Source of the DNA: Bacteroidetes bacterium 2013_40CM_41_45
GTDB taxonomy: Bacteria > Bacteroidota > Bacteroidia > AKYH767-A > 2013-40CM-41-45
NCBI GenBank assembly: GCA_002215675.1
Contig: NGFH01000011.1
Span: 248,001 to 312,000, forward strand
DNA: 64,000 nucleotides
Reading direction: 5' to 3'
Shown here: positions 16,876 to 25,131 of the stretch, one piece after another
Layout of the letters: the number at the start of each line of letters is the position of its first letter
Position numbering within the stretch: the stretch's first letter is position 1
Program-made: the position numbers and the translations under genes
The notes under the pieces: model-generated
The model's input: the letters and a program-made list of their open reading frames with translations, nothing else
What the model was told of the DNA's origin: nothing
Database searches by the model: none

Positions 16876-17916
16876 TTACACTTTAATTTTCTCTGAAACC
16901 TTTTGCGCCAAAAATTTTTCTCTTTTCATTCCAAGCCACCGGAGCGCAGTACCGCTGAGCAATTGCTCCTTTATTTTATGGTCTAAGTCCATACCTTCAA
17001 TCAGTTTGCCGGGAGTTTGTTCCCCGAGCGGAAACGGGTAATCACTGCCCATAGCAATATGTTCGGCTCCCATGAATTTCACCAGGTAATTCAGCACGTC
17101 TTTATCATGCACAAGCGAGTCAATAAAAAACTTCCCTATATATTCCCGCGGGTTAATATTGTTGTGAATTGCTACCAGGTCTGGACGTGTTTCAAATCCG
17201 TGTTCTATTCTTCCTATCAGTCCCGGGAACGAGCCACCGCCATGTGCAAAAGCAACACGCAGCTTTGGAAACTTCTCAAACACGCCTCCGAAAATCATAG
17301 AGCAAATTGCAATTGCCGTTTCCGTGGGCATACCCACAAGCCATGGAAGCCAATAGCGTTGCATGCGTTCCTGCCCTGCCATATCCCACGGATGAACAAA
17401 AATTGCAGCGCCCAGTTTTTCTGCCGCCTCGTAAATCGGGAAGAGAGCAATGGAGCCAAGATTCCAGTCGTCAACAACGTGCGAACCAATCTGTACTCCG
17501 CTCAGTCCTATTTTCATGCAACGCTCCAGCTCTTTCACCGCAAGGTCAGGTGACTGAAGCGGAATAGTTCCGAGTCCTACAAACCGGTCGGGGTATTTTT
17601 CTACCACCTCTGCAATGTGGTCATTGAGGAACATAGAGATGGCAAGCGTATCATGCGGCTTTGCCCAATAGCTGAACATGACGGGAACCGTGGAAAGTAC
17701 CTGCACATGAACTCCGTGCTCTTTACATTCTTCAATTCTTGTTTTCGGGTCCCAGCAGTTGGATTGAACTTCGCGAAAAAATTTATCATCAATCATCATG
17801 CGGGCGCAGCCATGCTTATGATGGTCGAGATGTACAAAGCCGGTATAGCCGAATTTCTCCGACCATTTTGGTAAATGTTCAGGAAGGATGTGTGTATGAA
17901 TGTCTATTTTAAACAT
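16876..17916 (-). CDS. 2-amino-3-carboxymuconate-6-semialdehyde decarboxylase (ACMSD)
   Basis: 346 residues, an amidohydrolase-fold decarboxylase (EC 4.1.1.45). It converts the 3-HAO product ACMS to 2-aminomuconate semialdehyde and so diverts flux away from quinolinate and NAD. Zinc ligands His7 and His9 (IDIHTH), His175 (FVHPWDM) and Asp292 (GSDYPFPLG), with catalytic His225 (FAHGGGSFP), correspond closely to characterised bacterial ACMSD. IPLQSPDLAVKELERC and GVQIGSHV are also typical. It lies 96 bases downstream of 3-HAO on the same strand, with an inverted heptad array between them. Confidence 0.94.
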   Translation of the reverse strand: MFKIDIHTHILPEHLPKWSEKFGYTGFVHLDHHKHGCARMMIDDKFFREVQSNCWDPKTRIEECKEHGVHVQVLSTVPVMFSYWAKPHDTLAISMFLNDHIAEVVEKYPDRFVGLGTIPLQSPDLAVKELERCMKIGLSGVQIGSHVVDDWNLGSIALFPIYEAAEKLGAAIFVHPWDMAGQERMQRYWLPWLVGMPTETAIAICSMIFGGVFEKFPKLRVAFAHGGGSFPGLIGRIEHGFETRPDLVAIHNNINPREYIGKFFIDSLVHDKDVLNYLVKFMGAEHIAMGSDYPFPLGEQTPGKLIEGMDLDHKIKEQLLSGTALRWLGMKREKFLAQKVSEKIKV

Positions 17917-17920
17917 GGAA

Positions 17921-18001
17921 GAAGTTATATGTTATAAGTTATATGTTACACGGCACTCCTGATTACTTCTTATCAGCGTATAACGTGTAACTTATAACTT
18001 C
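17921..18001. repeat. Inverted heptad array between the 3-HAO and ACMSD genes
   Basis: GTT begins at 17924, 17931, 17938 and 17945; AAC begins at 17982, 17989 and 17996. The arms also pair directly: GAAGTTATA (17921-17929) with TATAACTTC (17993-18001), and GTTACACG (17945-17952) with CGTGTAAC (17984-17991). About 30 bases separate the arms. In transcript form it could fold between the two coding regions. Confidence 0.8.
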
Positions 18002-18012
18002 TTTTATCTGCC

Positions 18013-18555
18013 TCAAGTTGGCTCGGCAACGCGGGCAGTTTTGGGCGGCTCCATCACCGTGCCGCAATTTTTGCAGGTGCGCAGGCTAGGGTCAGAATAA
18101 AACTTCTCGAAGATGAGAGGCAGTTGAACGACAATATCTTTCAGGTCAAAAAATTCCTCGTAAAGTTTGTTGTTGCAGTTTTCGCAGTACCACTGGCATG
18201 AATCTTTTTCTGTCGATTTGCGGTAACGTTCAATTACCAGCCCGATAGTATTTGGCCCACGCTGCGGTGAATGCGGAATATGTGGAGGAAGCAAAAACAT
18301 ATCACCCTCTTTGATATGGACATCAATATTTTTTCCGCCTTGCTGGGTTTTCAGCGTTATGTCACCTTCAAGCTGGTAAAAAAGTTCTTCGCCATCCTGG
18401 AAGTGATAATCCTTACGCGAATTCGGTCCGCCAACAACCATCACGATATAGTCACCATTACCCTTGTAAACCTGCTGGTTTCCAACGGGTGGTTTCAGAA
18501 GATGCCGGTTGTCATCAATCCATTTTTTCAAGTTGAAGGGCTGCGCGATAGACAT
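18013..18555 (-). CDS. 3-hydroxyanthranilate 3,4-dioxygenase
   Basis: 180 residues, a cupin dioxygenase (EC 1.13.11.6) that opens the ring of 3-hydroxyanthranilate to ACMS in the kynurenine pathway. Fe(II) ligands His51, Glu57 and His95 fall at the positions known for the Cupriavidus enzyme. The second, rubredoxin-like iron site found in bacterial members is complete: Cys124/Cys127 (WYCENC) and Cys161/Cys164 (TCKNCG). QLEGDITLKTQQGG and LLPPHIPHSPQRG are diagnostic. It is divergent from the SDR gene (18660) and upstream of ACMSD on the same strand. No upstream kynurenine genes (TDO, KMO, kynureninase) are in the window. Confidence 0.96.
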   Translation of the reverse strand: MSIAQPFNLKKWIDDNRHLLKPPVGNQQVYKGNGDYIVMVVGGPNSRKDYHFQDGEELFYQLEGDITLKTQQGGKNIDVHIKEGDMFLLPPHIPHSPQRGPNTIGLVIERYRKSTEKDSCQWYCENCNNKLYEEFFDLKDIVVQLPLIFEKFYSDPSLRTCKNCGTVMEPPKTARVAEPT

Positions 18556-18659
18556 GAGTTTTAAGTTTAGATTTGATTTGCAATTTTAAATTTAGTTTTG
18601 TGCTGAATGCCAGTACGGGTATTTATAATTTTCAAATTTACAAATTTTCAAATTGACCA

Positions 18660-19445
18660 ATGAATATTTCCCTTGAAAATAAACATGCCATTGTTTGTGG
18701 AAGCACGCAAGGCATAGGCAAAGCGGCTGCTATGGAATTGGCTTCACTTGGCGCTACAATTACACTGATTGCCCGTAATGAACCCGAATTACAAAAAGCT
18801 TGCAAGGAACTTCCTCAAAAATTTTCGCAAAAGCATGATTTTATCTCTGCAGATTTTTCTAAACCTGAAGAGTTAAAAATGCAAGTTGAAAAATACATTG
18901 TCGGAAAAACCATTCATATACTTATTAATAACACAGGCGGACCAAGAGGCGGACCTATTACCGAAGCAAAGACAGAAGAATTTATTTCAGCTTTCAACCA
19001 GCATCTTGTGTGCAATCATATACTTGTCCAGGCGGTGCTTGAAGGGATGAAAAAAGAAAAGTACGGGCGCATCATCAACATTATTTCTACTTCAGTGAAA
19101 CAACCGATTAAAGGATTGGGTATCTCCAATACCATTCGTGCTGCGGTAGCAAACTGGGCGAAAACATTAGCAGCAGAGGTGGCGCGGTACGGAATTACAG
19201 TTAATAATATTCTTCCCGGCTCTACCGAAACACAACGTCAACGCTCATTATTTGACTTAAAAGCGGAGCGTGAAAAAAGAACATTAGAAGAAATAAAAAC
19301 CGAAGCGCTCGGCGAAATTCCAATGGGGCGCTTTGCTTCGGCCGATGAAGTCGCCAATGCCATTGCATTTCTTGCATCGCCTGCTGCATCCTACATAACC
19401 GGAATTAACTTACCTGTAGACGGGGGAAGGACAAGTTCGCTTTAG
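18660..19445 (+). CDS. SDR-family protein with non-canonical active site
   Basis: 261 residues with a Rossmann fold. The cofactor motif GSTQGIG (14-20), the NNTGGP motif (90-95) and the C-terminal PVDGG are all present. The catalytic Ser region is at 143-145 (IISTSV), but the expected YxxxK is replaced by Ser156...Arg160 (GISNTIRAAV). The normal Tyr-Lys pair is therefore missing, so classical SDR chemistry is doubtful. This SNxxR variant recurs in a subgroup of SDRs annotated as 3-oxoacyl-ACP reductase-like. The location, divergent from 3-HAO and upstream of the semialdehyde dehydrogenase, suggests a role in the same catabolic pathway; this is inference. Confidence 0.85.
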   Translation: MNISLENKHAIVCGSTQGIGKAAAMELASLGATITLIARNEPELQKACKELPQKFSQKHDFISADFSKPEELKMQVEKYIVGKTIHILINNTGGPRGGPITEAKTEEFISAFNQHLVCNHILVQAVLEGMKKEKYGRIINIISTSVKQPIKGLGISNTIRAAVANWAKTLAAEVARYGITVNNILPGSTETQRQRSLFDLKAEREKRTLEEIKTEALGEIPMGRFASADEVANAIAFLASPAASYITGINLPVDGGRTSSL

Positions 19446-19456
19446 CAATATCTACA

Positions 19457-19951
19457 ATGAAGGAATTTGATTCGGCAATTATTTCTTCTCCGCTCGGCAT
19501 GATTGAAATCACGGGCTTGCACGAGGTTATTTTTTCTGCTTTATTTCTTGACGATAAAAAAGCAAAGCCCACAACAGTTCCTGCCTCATTGCAAAAATCC
19601 GTTACACAACTGGAAGAATATTTTTCAGGGAACAGAAAATCATTCAACCTGCCCCTTCAGCCTAACGGAACAACTTTCCAAAGGCATGTATGGGATGAAC
19701 TTCTAAAAATTCCTTATGGAAAAACTATTTCGTATCTGAAACTTGCACAACAGCTTGGTGATGAAAAATCAATTCGTGCTGCGGCTTCGGCTAATGGAAA
19801 AAATCCTATTGTTGTTATTATTCCCTGTCACCGTGTAATCGGTTCGCATGGAGAGATGGTTGGTTATGGAGGAGGAATACGAAGAAAAGAGTGGCTGCTG
19901 GCGCATGAGAAAGGGGAAGAGCAGCTCGGACTATTCGGGGAAATTGGATAA
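19457..19951 (+). CDS. ogt: Methylated-DNA-[protein]-cysteine S-methyltransferase
   Basis: 164 residues. The acceptor Cys124 sits in the invariant PCHRV motif (IIPCHRVIGS). It is preceded by the helix-turn-helix region YGKTISYLKLAQQLG and the RAAASANGKNP arginine-finger block, and followed by GYGGGIRRKEWLLAHE. It removes O6-alkyl groups from guanine in a suicide reaction. Length and domain order (short N-terminal ribonuclease-like domain plus the ATase domain) match Ogt rather than Ada. It begins 12 bases after the SDR stop, so it shares that transcript although it has no metabolic link to it. Confidence 0.94.
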   Translation: MKEFDSAIISSPLGMIEITGLHEVIFSALFLDDKKAKPTTVPASLQKSVTQLEEYFSGNRKSFNLPLQPNGTTFQRHVWDELLKIPYGKTISYLKLAQQLGDEKSIRAAASANGKNPIVVIIPCHRVIGSHGEMVGYGGGIRRKEWLLAHEKGEEQLGLFGEIG

Positions 19952-19978
19952 TTAAGAAAAATAGAAAATTGGATAGTT

Positions 19979-20365
19979 ATGGAATATAAAAGAGGTTTTG
20001 AAAATCTTGAAGTTTGGAAAGTCGGTCGTGAACTTAGAATATTTATTTCCGGACTTTGCAAAAAATTTCCAAAGCATGAAATCTATGGGCTTGTTCAGCA
20101 AATAAAAAATTCTTCACGTTCAGTTACTGCTAATATTGCAGAAGGATACGGCAGATTCCATTACCAGGAGAACATGCAATTCTGCCGACAGAGCCGTGGT
20201 TCTCTTGAAGAAACAAAAGACCATGCTTACACAGCTCTCGATGAAAATTACATTTCCAAGGAGGAGTTTGATGCTTTTCTTGAAAAATATGAGAAGTGTT
20301 TGAAATTGTTAAATGGGTATCTTTCATACATCAAAACTGAAAAGGAAAAGCAATCAATCCTTTAA
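19979..20365 (+). CDS. Four-helix bundle protein (S23/TIGR02436 family)
   Basis: 128 residues, all-helical and soluble. FENLEVWKVGRELRIF at the start, IKNSSRSVTANIAEGYGR in the middle and the C-terminal EEFDAFLEKYEKCLKLLNGYL helix are hallmarks of the family. It was first found inside intervening sequences of Leptospira 23S rRNA but is common as a free gene in Bacteroidota. The biochemical role is unknown. It lies between ogt and the aldehyde dehydrogenase in the same direction; the family is often scattered between unrelated genes, so no pathway role is inferred. Confidence 0.9.
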   Translation: MEYKRGFENLEVWKVGRELRIFISGLCKKFPKHEIYGLVQQIKNSSRSVTANIAEGYGRFHYQENMQFCRQSRGSLEETKDHAYTALDENYISKEEFDAFLEKYEKCLKLLNGYLSYIKTEKEKQSIL

Positions 20366-20409
20366 CCTAATTTTCAAATTTCCCATTTTTCCAAATTATC
20401 TTTTACCCC

Positions 20410-21852
20410 ATGCAGAAAATCAAAAACTATATAAACGGAGAACTTACTGAGCCGGCCGGAAAAAATTATCTCGATAATATTAATCCTGCCACAGGAGAAG
20501 TGTATTCCCTGATTCCCGATTCAGACGAAAGAGATGTGCAGCTTGCAGTGGATGCAGCGAAAGCAGCATTTCCATCGTGGAGTGTAATGCCTGTTGCCGA
20601 ACGCTCTGATATTCTTTTAAAAATCTCGCAGCTCATTGATAAAAACCTTGACCGCCTTGCACTTGCTGAATCTATAGACCAGGGTAAACCGGTTTGGCTG
20701 GCAAAAAGAGTTGACATTCCCAGGGCGCGTGACAATTTCCATTTTTATGCTACCGGTGCCATTCATTTAAGTACGGAAGCACATGCTACAGAAAACACGG
20801 CAATAAATTATACACTTCGGCAACCTATCGGAATTGCCGGATGCATTTCTCCATGGAATCTTCCCTTGTATTTGTTTACATGGAAAATTGCTCCTGCACT
20901 AGCTGCCGGCTGCTGCGTGGTTGCAAAGCCAAGTGAGATTACCCCAATGACAGCGTATCTTCTTTCTGAATTATGTATTGAAGCCGGGTTGCCGAAAGGT
21001 GTTTTGAATATTGTTCATGGCCTGGGACCAAAAGCAGGAGCAGCCATCATTCAGCATCCCGAAATTTCTGCCATAAGTTTTACAGGCGGAACAAAGACGG
21101 GAGAGTGGATTGCAAAAACAGCAGCTCCCATGTTCAAAAAGCTTTCGCTTGAGTTGGGAGGAAAAAATCCCAACATGGTTTTTGCTGATTGTAATTTTGA
21201 AGAAGCAGTAAAAACATCCGTGACCGGCGCGTTCAGTAACCAGGGAGAAATTTGCCTAACGGGTTCAAGAATATTTATTGAAAAACCTTTGTACGAAAAA
21301 TTCAAAGATGCATTTTTAAAAAGAGTGTCCACGCTTACGGTTGGCGACCCGCTTGATGATAACAGCCGCATGGGAGCCATTGTAAGCAAACAGCACATGG
21401 AAAAAATTCTTTCATATATAGAGCTTGCAAAACAGGAAGGCGGAAAAATTTTATGCGGTGGAAATCAATTGCACTTATCCGGAAAACTTTCGAAAGGATA
21501 TTACATTGAACCTACTGCTATAGAAGGACTGCCATACGATTGCCGCACCAACCAGGAAGAAATTTTCGGCCCGGTTGTTACATTGATGCCTTTTGAAAAA
21601 GAAGAAGAAGCATTGAAGTATGCTAATTCCACCACCTATGGGTTGGCAGGAACTATATGGACAGAAAATCTTAGCCGCGCGCATCGCATGGCCGCGCAAC
21701 TGCAAAGCGGAATTATCTGGATTAACTGCTGGCTCTTCCGAGATTTGCGCACTCCCTTTGGTGGAATGAAAAACTCAGGCGTAGGGCGTGAGGGCGGTTT
21801 TGAAGCACTGAAGTTTTTTACGGAAGAAAAAAACGTTTGTATTAAGCTTTGA
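20410..21852 (+). CDS. Aldehyde dehydrogenase, probably 2-aminomuconic-6-semialdehyde dehydrogenase
   Basis: 480 residues, full-length ALDH. Catalytic residues are in place: Asn150 (SPWNLP), Lys173 (VVAKPSE), Glu248 (LELGGKNP) and Cys282 (NQGEICLTGSR). The C-terminal block CWLFRDLRTPFGGMK, followed by NSGVGREGG, is characteristic of aminomuconate/hydroxymuconate semialdehyde dehydrogenases. Together with 3-HAO and ACMSD 2-4 kb away it would oxidise 2-aminomuconate semialdehyde to 2-aminomuconate (EC 1.2.1.32), the third step of the module. Generic betaine- or hydroxymuconate-semialdehyde activity cannot be excluded by sequence alone. Confidence 0.9.
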   Translation: MQKIKNYINGELTEPAGKNYLDNINPATGEVYSLIPDSDERDVQLAVDAAKAAFPSWSVMPVAERSDILLKISQLIDKNLDRLALAESIDQGKPVWLAKRVDIPRARDNFHFYATGAIHLSTEAHATENTAINYTLRQPIGIAGCISPWNLPLYLFTWKIAPALAAGCCVVAKPSEITPMTAYLLSELCIEAGLPKGVLNIVHGLGPKAGAAIIQHPEISAISFTGGTKTGEWIAKTAAPMFKKLSLELGGKNPNMVFADCNFEEAVKTSVTGAFSNQGEICLTGSRIFIEKPLYEKFKDAFLKRVSTLTVGDPLDDNSRMGAIVSKQHMEKILSYIELAKQEGGKILCGGNQLHLSGKLSKGYYIEPTAIEGLPYDCRTNQEEIFGPVVTLMPFEKEEEALKYANSTTYGLAGTIWTENLSRAHRMAAQLQSGIIWINCWLFRDLRTPFGGMKNSGVGREGGFEALKFFTEEKNVCIKL

Positions 21853-21893
21853 GGAAATAATCCCTTCTGATTATTCATCCGGAAATTCTTCTG

Positions 21894-21901
21894 TATATTT
21901 G
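21894..21901 (+). promoter_or_regulatory. Possible -7 element upstream of the SprB-repeat cargo gene
   Basis: TATATTTG fits TAnnTTTG but is 151 bases from the ATG at 22053, leaving a long leader in which I see no riboswitch-like structure. Confidence 0.25.
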
Positions 21902-22052
21902 AAATGATATTTAAAACTAATATTCATGAAAATAAAATACACACTCAGCGCAACTTCAAAGCGGAATATATTTTCTGAATTTGTCTTCAGGAAATGAAAT
22001 GAAAGTTTTGAAGGTTGCTTTGACGAGGTAAAATTCAAACTAAAAATTTATT

Positions 22053-23717
22053 ATGAAAAAACGTTTATGCGTTATGCTGCTGTTTGCAGCATTGAATTCG
22101 CACGCACAGGTATTCTGGACAGAAACATTTTCAAACGGCTGTACATCTGCTTGCCTTGCAAATTCATATTCCGGTCCAAACGGTGCATGGACGGTTACTT
22201 CTACCGGTGCCAACACAGCAAGCTCCAACAAATGGTTTGTAAGCGGGGCAGAATGCGGTAATGCTGCCGGACAATGCGGAACGGCTTGTGGAGCTGCAGA
22301 TGCGTCTCTTCATATCGGATCAGACATCATAATTGCTATTGACCCGGGCGCTGCATATTATGCAGGCATTGCAAGTAACTGGAGAGCAGAATCTCCAATC
22401 ATTAACTGCACAGGCAAATCAAACATTACTGTTTCATTCAATTATATAACGGAAGGACAACCGGGTGCTGACTTTGCCGGCATTGCATATTACGATGGAA
22501 CTACATGGTACTACTATAACGGCTCTGCATGGACGACAACATTTACTGCGCTGCCTGTTACCAATAATGCCTCCTGCGCTCCGCAGGGTTTGTGGACAGC
22601 TTATTCGGTAATGCTTCCGGCAAGTGCCAATAATAATCCATCTGTTAAAATCGGGTTCAGGTGGGTGAACGATAATGATGGTGCAGGCACCGACCCCTCC
22701 ATTGCCATTGACGACATTAATGTTTCTTCTTCTGCACCATCTTGCTCTGTGAGTATCAACCCTATTTTTCCCGCTATATTATGTCACGGCGATTGCAACA
22801 GCGCATTGGGTGCAACAGCAACCGGATTGGGGCCCATCCAATATTCCTGGAACACTATTCCTGTACAGACCACATCAGCTGCCGTCAATCTTTGCGCAGG
22901 AACTTATACTGTTACCATAACAGACAGCACCGGTTGCACAGCTACTGCATCTATGACTATTACCCAACCGACACAACTAATTGCGTCAGTTTTCGGAAGT
23001 AATTTCCATGGATGGGGTGAGCCATGTAATGGTGATTGCCTGGATACATTGACTGTTGCAGCTACCGGCGGAACTCCCCCATACGCTTTCATCTGGTCGA
23101 ATGGATGTTTTACGCAATCATGTCCCAATCTTTGCGCAGGAACTTATACAGTGGCAGTAACTGATGCGAATGGGTGCACAGCGACTGCGAGTTATACAAT
23201 CACAGAGCCCCCTGTGCTTACCATGGGCGCCCCGATAATTACCAATCCATCCTGCACCGGATGTTCTGACGGTTCAATTTGTTTAGGGCCCCATAGCGGA
23301 GGCACGCCTGCATACACATATTCTCTTACTCCCAACGCAGGCAACTTTAATGGAAACTGCTGGCAAAATCTCCCTGCAGGGATTTATACAGTTTGCATTA
23401 CCGATGCTAATGGCTGTACCGTCTGTTTAACCGATACTCTTGTTGACCCGCCTTCAGGTATCGTGGATAATTTTTCTTCGGGAGCAATTATTTTATCTCC
23501 CAATATCATTTCTACTTCTGCGCTTCTCACGGTTCCATTCACGGAAATGGAATTTACGTTTACTGCTTATGACTGTTTCGGCAAAAAAGTAAGAGAGAAA
23601 ATTTTTAGCGAAAGACAAATGGCTATTGAAAAAGGAAATCTTTCTGCCGGCCTTTATTTCTTTGAGCTGACAGGAAACCAAAGGCGGTTTTATGGTGGTA
23701 AATTTATTATAGAATAA
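22053..23717 (+). CDS. T9SS-secreted protein with SprB-type repeats
   Basis: 554 residues. A signal peptide (LCVMLLFAALNSHAQ) is followed by an N-terminal jellyroll-like domain, about 20-225, rich in Cys and aromatics (WRAESPIINCTGKSNITVSFNY is cut here as two typical strands, WRAESPIINC and NITVSFNY). At least three SprB-like repeats follow at about 230-470, with cores such as AGTYTVTITDSTGCTA, AGTYTVAVTDANGCTA and AGIYTVCITDANGCTV. These repeats occur in the SprB gliding adhesin and related surface proteins. The C-terminus (FSAYDCFGKK-like and SAGLYFFELTGN, ending FIIE) is a divergent type A sorting domain. A surface adhesin or filament role is inferred. Confidence 0.85.
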   Translation: MKKRLCVMLLFAALNSHAQVFWTETFSNGCTSACLANSYSGPNGAWTVTSTGANTASSNKWFVSGAECGNAAGQCGTACGAADASLHIGSDIIIAIDPGAAYYAGIASNWRAESPIINCTGKSNITVSFNYITEGQPGADFAGIAYYDGTTWYYYNGSAWTTTFTALPVTNNASCAPQGLWTAYSVMLPASANNNPSVKIGFRWVNDNDGAGTDPSIAIDDINVSSSAPSCSVSINPIFPAILCHGDCNSALGATATGLGPIQYSWNTIPVQTTSAAVNLCAGTYTVTITDSTGCTATASMTITQPTQLIASVFGSNFHGWGEPCNGDCLDTLTVAATGGTPPYAFIWSNGCFTQSCPNLCAGTYTVAVTDANGCTATASYTITEPPVLTMGAPIITNPSCTGCSDGSICLGPHSGGTPAYTYSLTPNAGNFNGNCWQNLPAGIYTVCITDANGCTVCLTDTLVDPPSGIVDNFSSGAIILSPNIISTSALLTVPFTEMEFTFTAYDCFGKKVREKIFSERQMAIEKGNLSAGLYFFELTGNQRRFYGGKFIIE

Positions 23718-23793
23718 AAATATCAATACCTGTCAAACGTATACCCTGTAAGGTTTTCATGGCTTTTTAAATATCTGCCATATCCCAATCTTT

Positions 23794-23801
23794 TATTTTT
23801 G
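23794..23801 (+). promoter_or_regulatory. -7 element of the DUF4382 lipoprotein gene
   Basis: TATTTTTG matches TAnnTTTG, 15 bases before the ATG at 23817. Confidence 0.45.
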
Positions 23802-23816
23802 TATTAAACTTAAATC

Positions 23817-24335
23817 ATGAAAACCAACTTAATTTTATCTGTATTACTTATTGCCTTTGCCACAGTAATTATTAATGGATGCAAAAAGGAAGAAACAGGA
23901 ACGGCAACACTTATTGTGCACCTTGTCGATACGCCTGCCACATATGACGCGGTACACGTAGAAGTGATTGGCGTGGAAGTGCATACGAATACCAATGGCT
24001 GGATGATTATCCCCGTTACAGACACTATATACGATTTACTGCAATTGCAGGACAGCGCTAACGCAGTGCTTGGTTCATTGGTTATTCCCGCAGGAACACT
24101 CTCACAGGTGCGGCTTATTCTCGGCACTCACAATACGGTGACAGTAAGCAGCGTAGTATACCCGCTTTCTTTGTCGAGTCAGGATGAATCAGGTTTAAAG
24201 CTTAACATTCACCAGGAACTTTCTGCCAATACAGTATACAGGCTTGTTTTAGATTTTAATGCAGCTCAATCGGTAATAGATAACGGCAACGGTACATATA
24301 GGCTTAAGCCCGTTATTAAAGCTTCGTTTCAATAG
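23817..24335 (+). CDS. DUF4382 lipoprotein
   Basis: 172 residues. The signal peptide ends in a lipobox IINGC, with lipidated Cys22, followed by KKEE, which suits surface or periplasmic membrane anchoring. The body matches the DUF4382 pattern: TLIVHLVDTPATYDAVHVEVIGVEV, quoted here in two parts (TLIVHLVDTPATYDAV, HVEVIGVEV), then LLQLQDSANAVLGS, IPAGTLSQVRLILG and YRLVLDFNAAQSV. The family has a transthyretin-like beta-sandwich and no assigned activity. The gene is monocistronic, with its own promoter and a clear terminator. Confidence 0.9.
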   Translation: MKTNLILSVLLIAFATVIINGCKKEETGTATLIVHLVDTPATYDAVHVEVIGVEVHTNTNGWMIIPVTDTIYDLLQLQDSANAVLGSLVIPAGTLSQVRLILGTHNTVTVSSVVYPLSLSSQDESGLKLNIHQELSANTVYRLVLDFNAAQSVIDNGNGTYRLKPVIKASFQ

Positions 24336-24356
24336 CTTTATTCAGACTCCGTAATC

Positions 24357-24386
24357 AAATCCTGCTATAACGGCAGGATTTTTTTG
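24357..24386 (+). terminator. Rho-independent terminator
   Basis: An 8-base stem, AATCCTGC/GCAGGATT (24358-24365 with 24373-24380), and a 7-base loop are followed by a run of T, 22 bases past the DUF4382 stop. Confidence 0.85.
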
Positions 24387-24410
24387 TCATAATCCTGATT
24401 TATATTTTTG
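24383..24410 (+). promoter_or_regulatory. Promoter (-33 TTTG, -7 TATTTTTG) of the DUF1801/YdeI gene
   Basis: TTTG at 24383-24386 is followed, after 16 bases, by TATTTTTG at 24403-24410, 19 bases before the ATG at 24430. Both Bacteroidota elements are visible. The -33 element is formed from the T-tail of the preceding terminator. Confidence 0.5.
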
Positions 24411-24429
24411 TCTTCTATATTTTTTGACC

Positions 24430-25053
24430 ATGGCAAAAAAAGACAAACGCATAGACGTATACATAGAAAAGGCGCAGCCCTTTGCTAAACCAATTCTTAA
24501 GAAACTCCGTGAGCTTATTCATAAAGGAAATCCCGATGTGGAAGAAACCATCAAGTGGGGAATGCCCTCGTTCGATTACAAAGGACCGTTCTGCAGTTTT
24601 GCCGCATTCAAGGAGCATGCCGTTTTCGGTTTCTGGAAATATAAATTAATCAAAGACCCTAACGGTTACCTCGGTGAAATATTTAATAAAGGAGGCGATG
24701 CAATGGGAAACCTGGGAAGAATGAGCAATGTAAACGATTTACCTCCCGATGCAGCCGTCGTGGATTTTGTGCGGCAGGCAAAAAAACTGAATGATGACAG
24801 TGTAAAACTTCCGGCAAGACCAAAAAAGCCAAAGAAAGAATTGGTGATACCCGCTTACTTTATTAAAGCAGTGAGGGGAAATAAAAAGGCAAAGACAGTT
24901 TTCGATAATTTCAGTCCAAGCAATAAAAGGGAATATGTAGAGTGGGTTACTGAAGCCAAAACCGATGATACACGTCAAAAACGTTTAGACACAGCAGTGG
25001 AGTGGATAGCAGAAGGAAAAATAAGGAACTGGAAATATCTTCCGAAGAAATAG
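24430..25053 (+). CDS. YdeI/OmdA-type protein with DUF1801 domain
   Basis: 207 residues from ATG 24430; a TTG two codons upstream is in frame but unnecessary. The N-terminal half is a DUF1801/YdhG-like fold (RELIHKGNPDVEETIKWGMP, FDYKGPFCSFAAFKEH). The C-terminal half is the YdeI/OmdA segment (AVRGNKKAKTVFDNFSPSNK, KREYVEWV, AKTDDTRQKRLDTAVEWI). OmdA-like proteins are linked to resistance to antimicrobial peptides, but the function is not established. Cytoplasmic and monocistronic. Confidence 0.9.
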   Translation: MAKKDKRIDVYIEKAQPFAKPILKKLRELIHKGNPDVEETIKWGMPSFDYKGPFCSFAAFKEHAVFGFWKYKLIKDPNGYLGEIFNKGGDAMGNLGRMSNVNDLPPDAAVVDFVRQAKKLNDDSVKLPARPKKPKKELVIPAYFIKAVRGNKKAKTVFDNFSPSNKREYVEWVTEAKTDDTRQKRLDTAVEWIAEGKIRNWKYLPKK

Positions 25054-25131
25054 ATTGCACCACTATAACGCTGAGCTGGGTCGAAGGCACCGTTACATTT
25101 TGATTATGTTCAATGTGAGACAATTAAAAAT

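Noticed and set aside
17017-17553. 178-residue ORF on the plus strand
   Set aside because: Antisense shadow of ACMSD, whose catalytic residues are complete; His/Cys/Arg-rich and no recognisable fold.
3879-18555. NAD kinase plus 3-HAO as one NAD de novo pathway
   Set aside because: They are 14 kb apart, and ACMSD next to 3-HAO directs flux away from quinolinate; no nadC was seen.
21925-21999. 24-codon ORF (MKIKYTLSATSKRN...) upstream of the SprB-repeat gene
   Set aside because: Very short, no promoter at its start, and no sign of a leader peptide role; left out.
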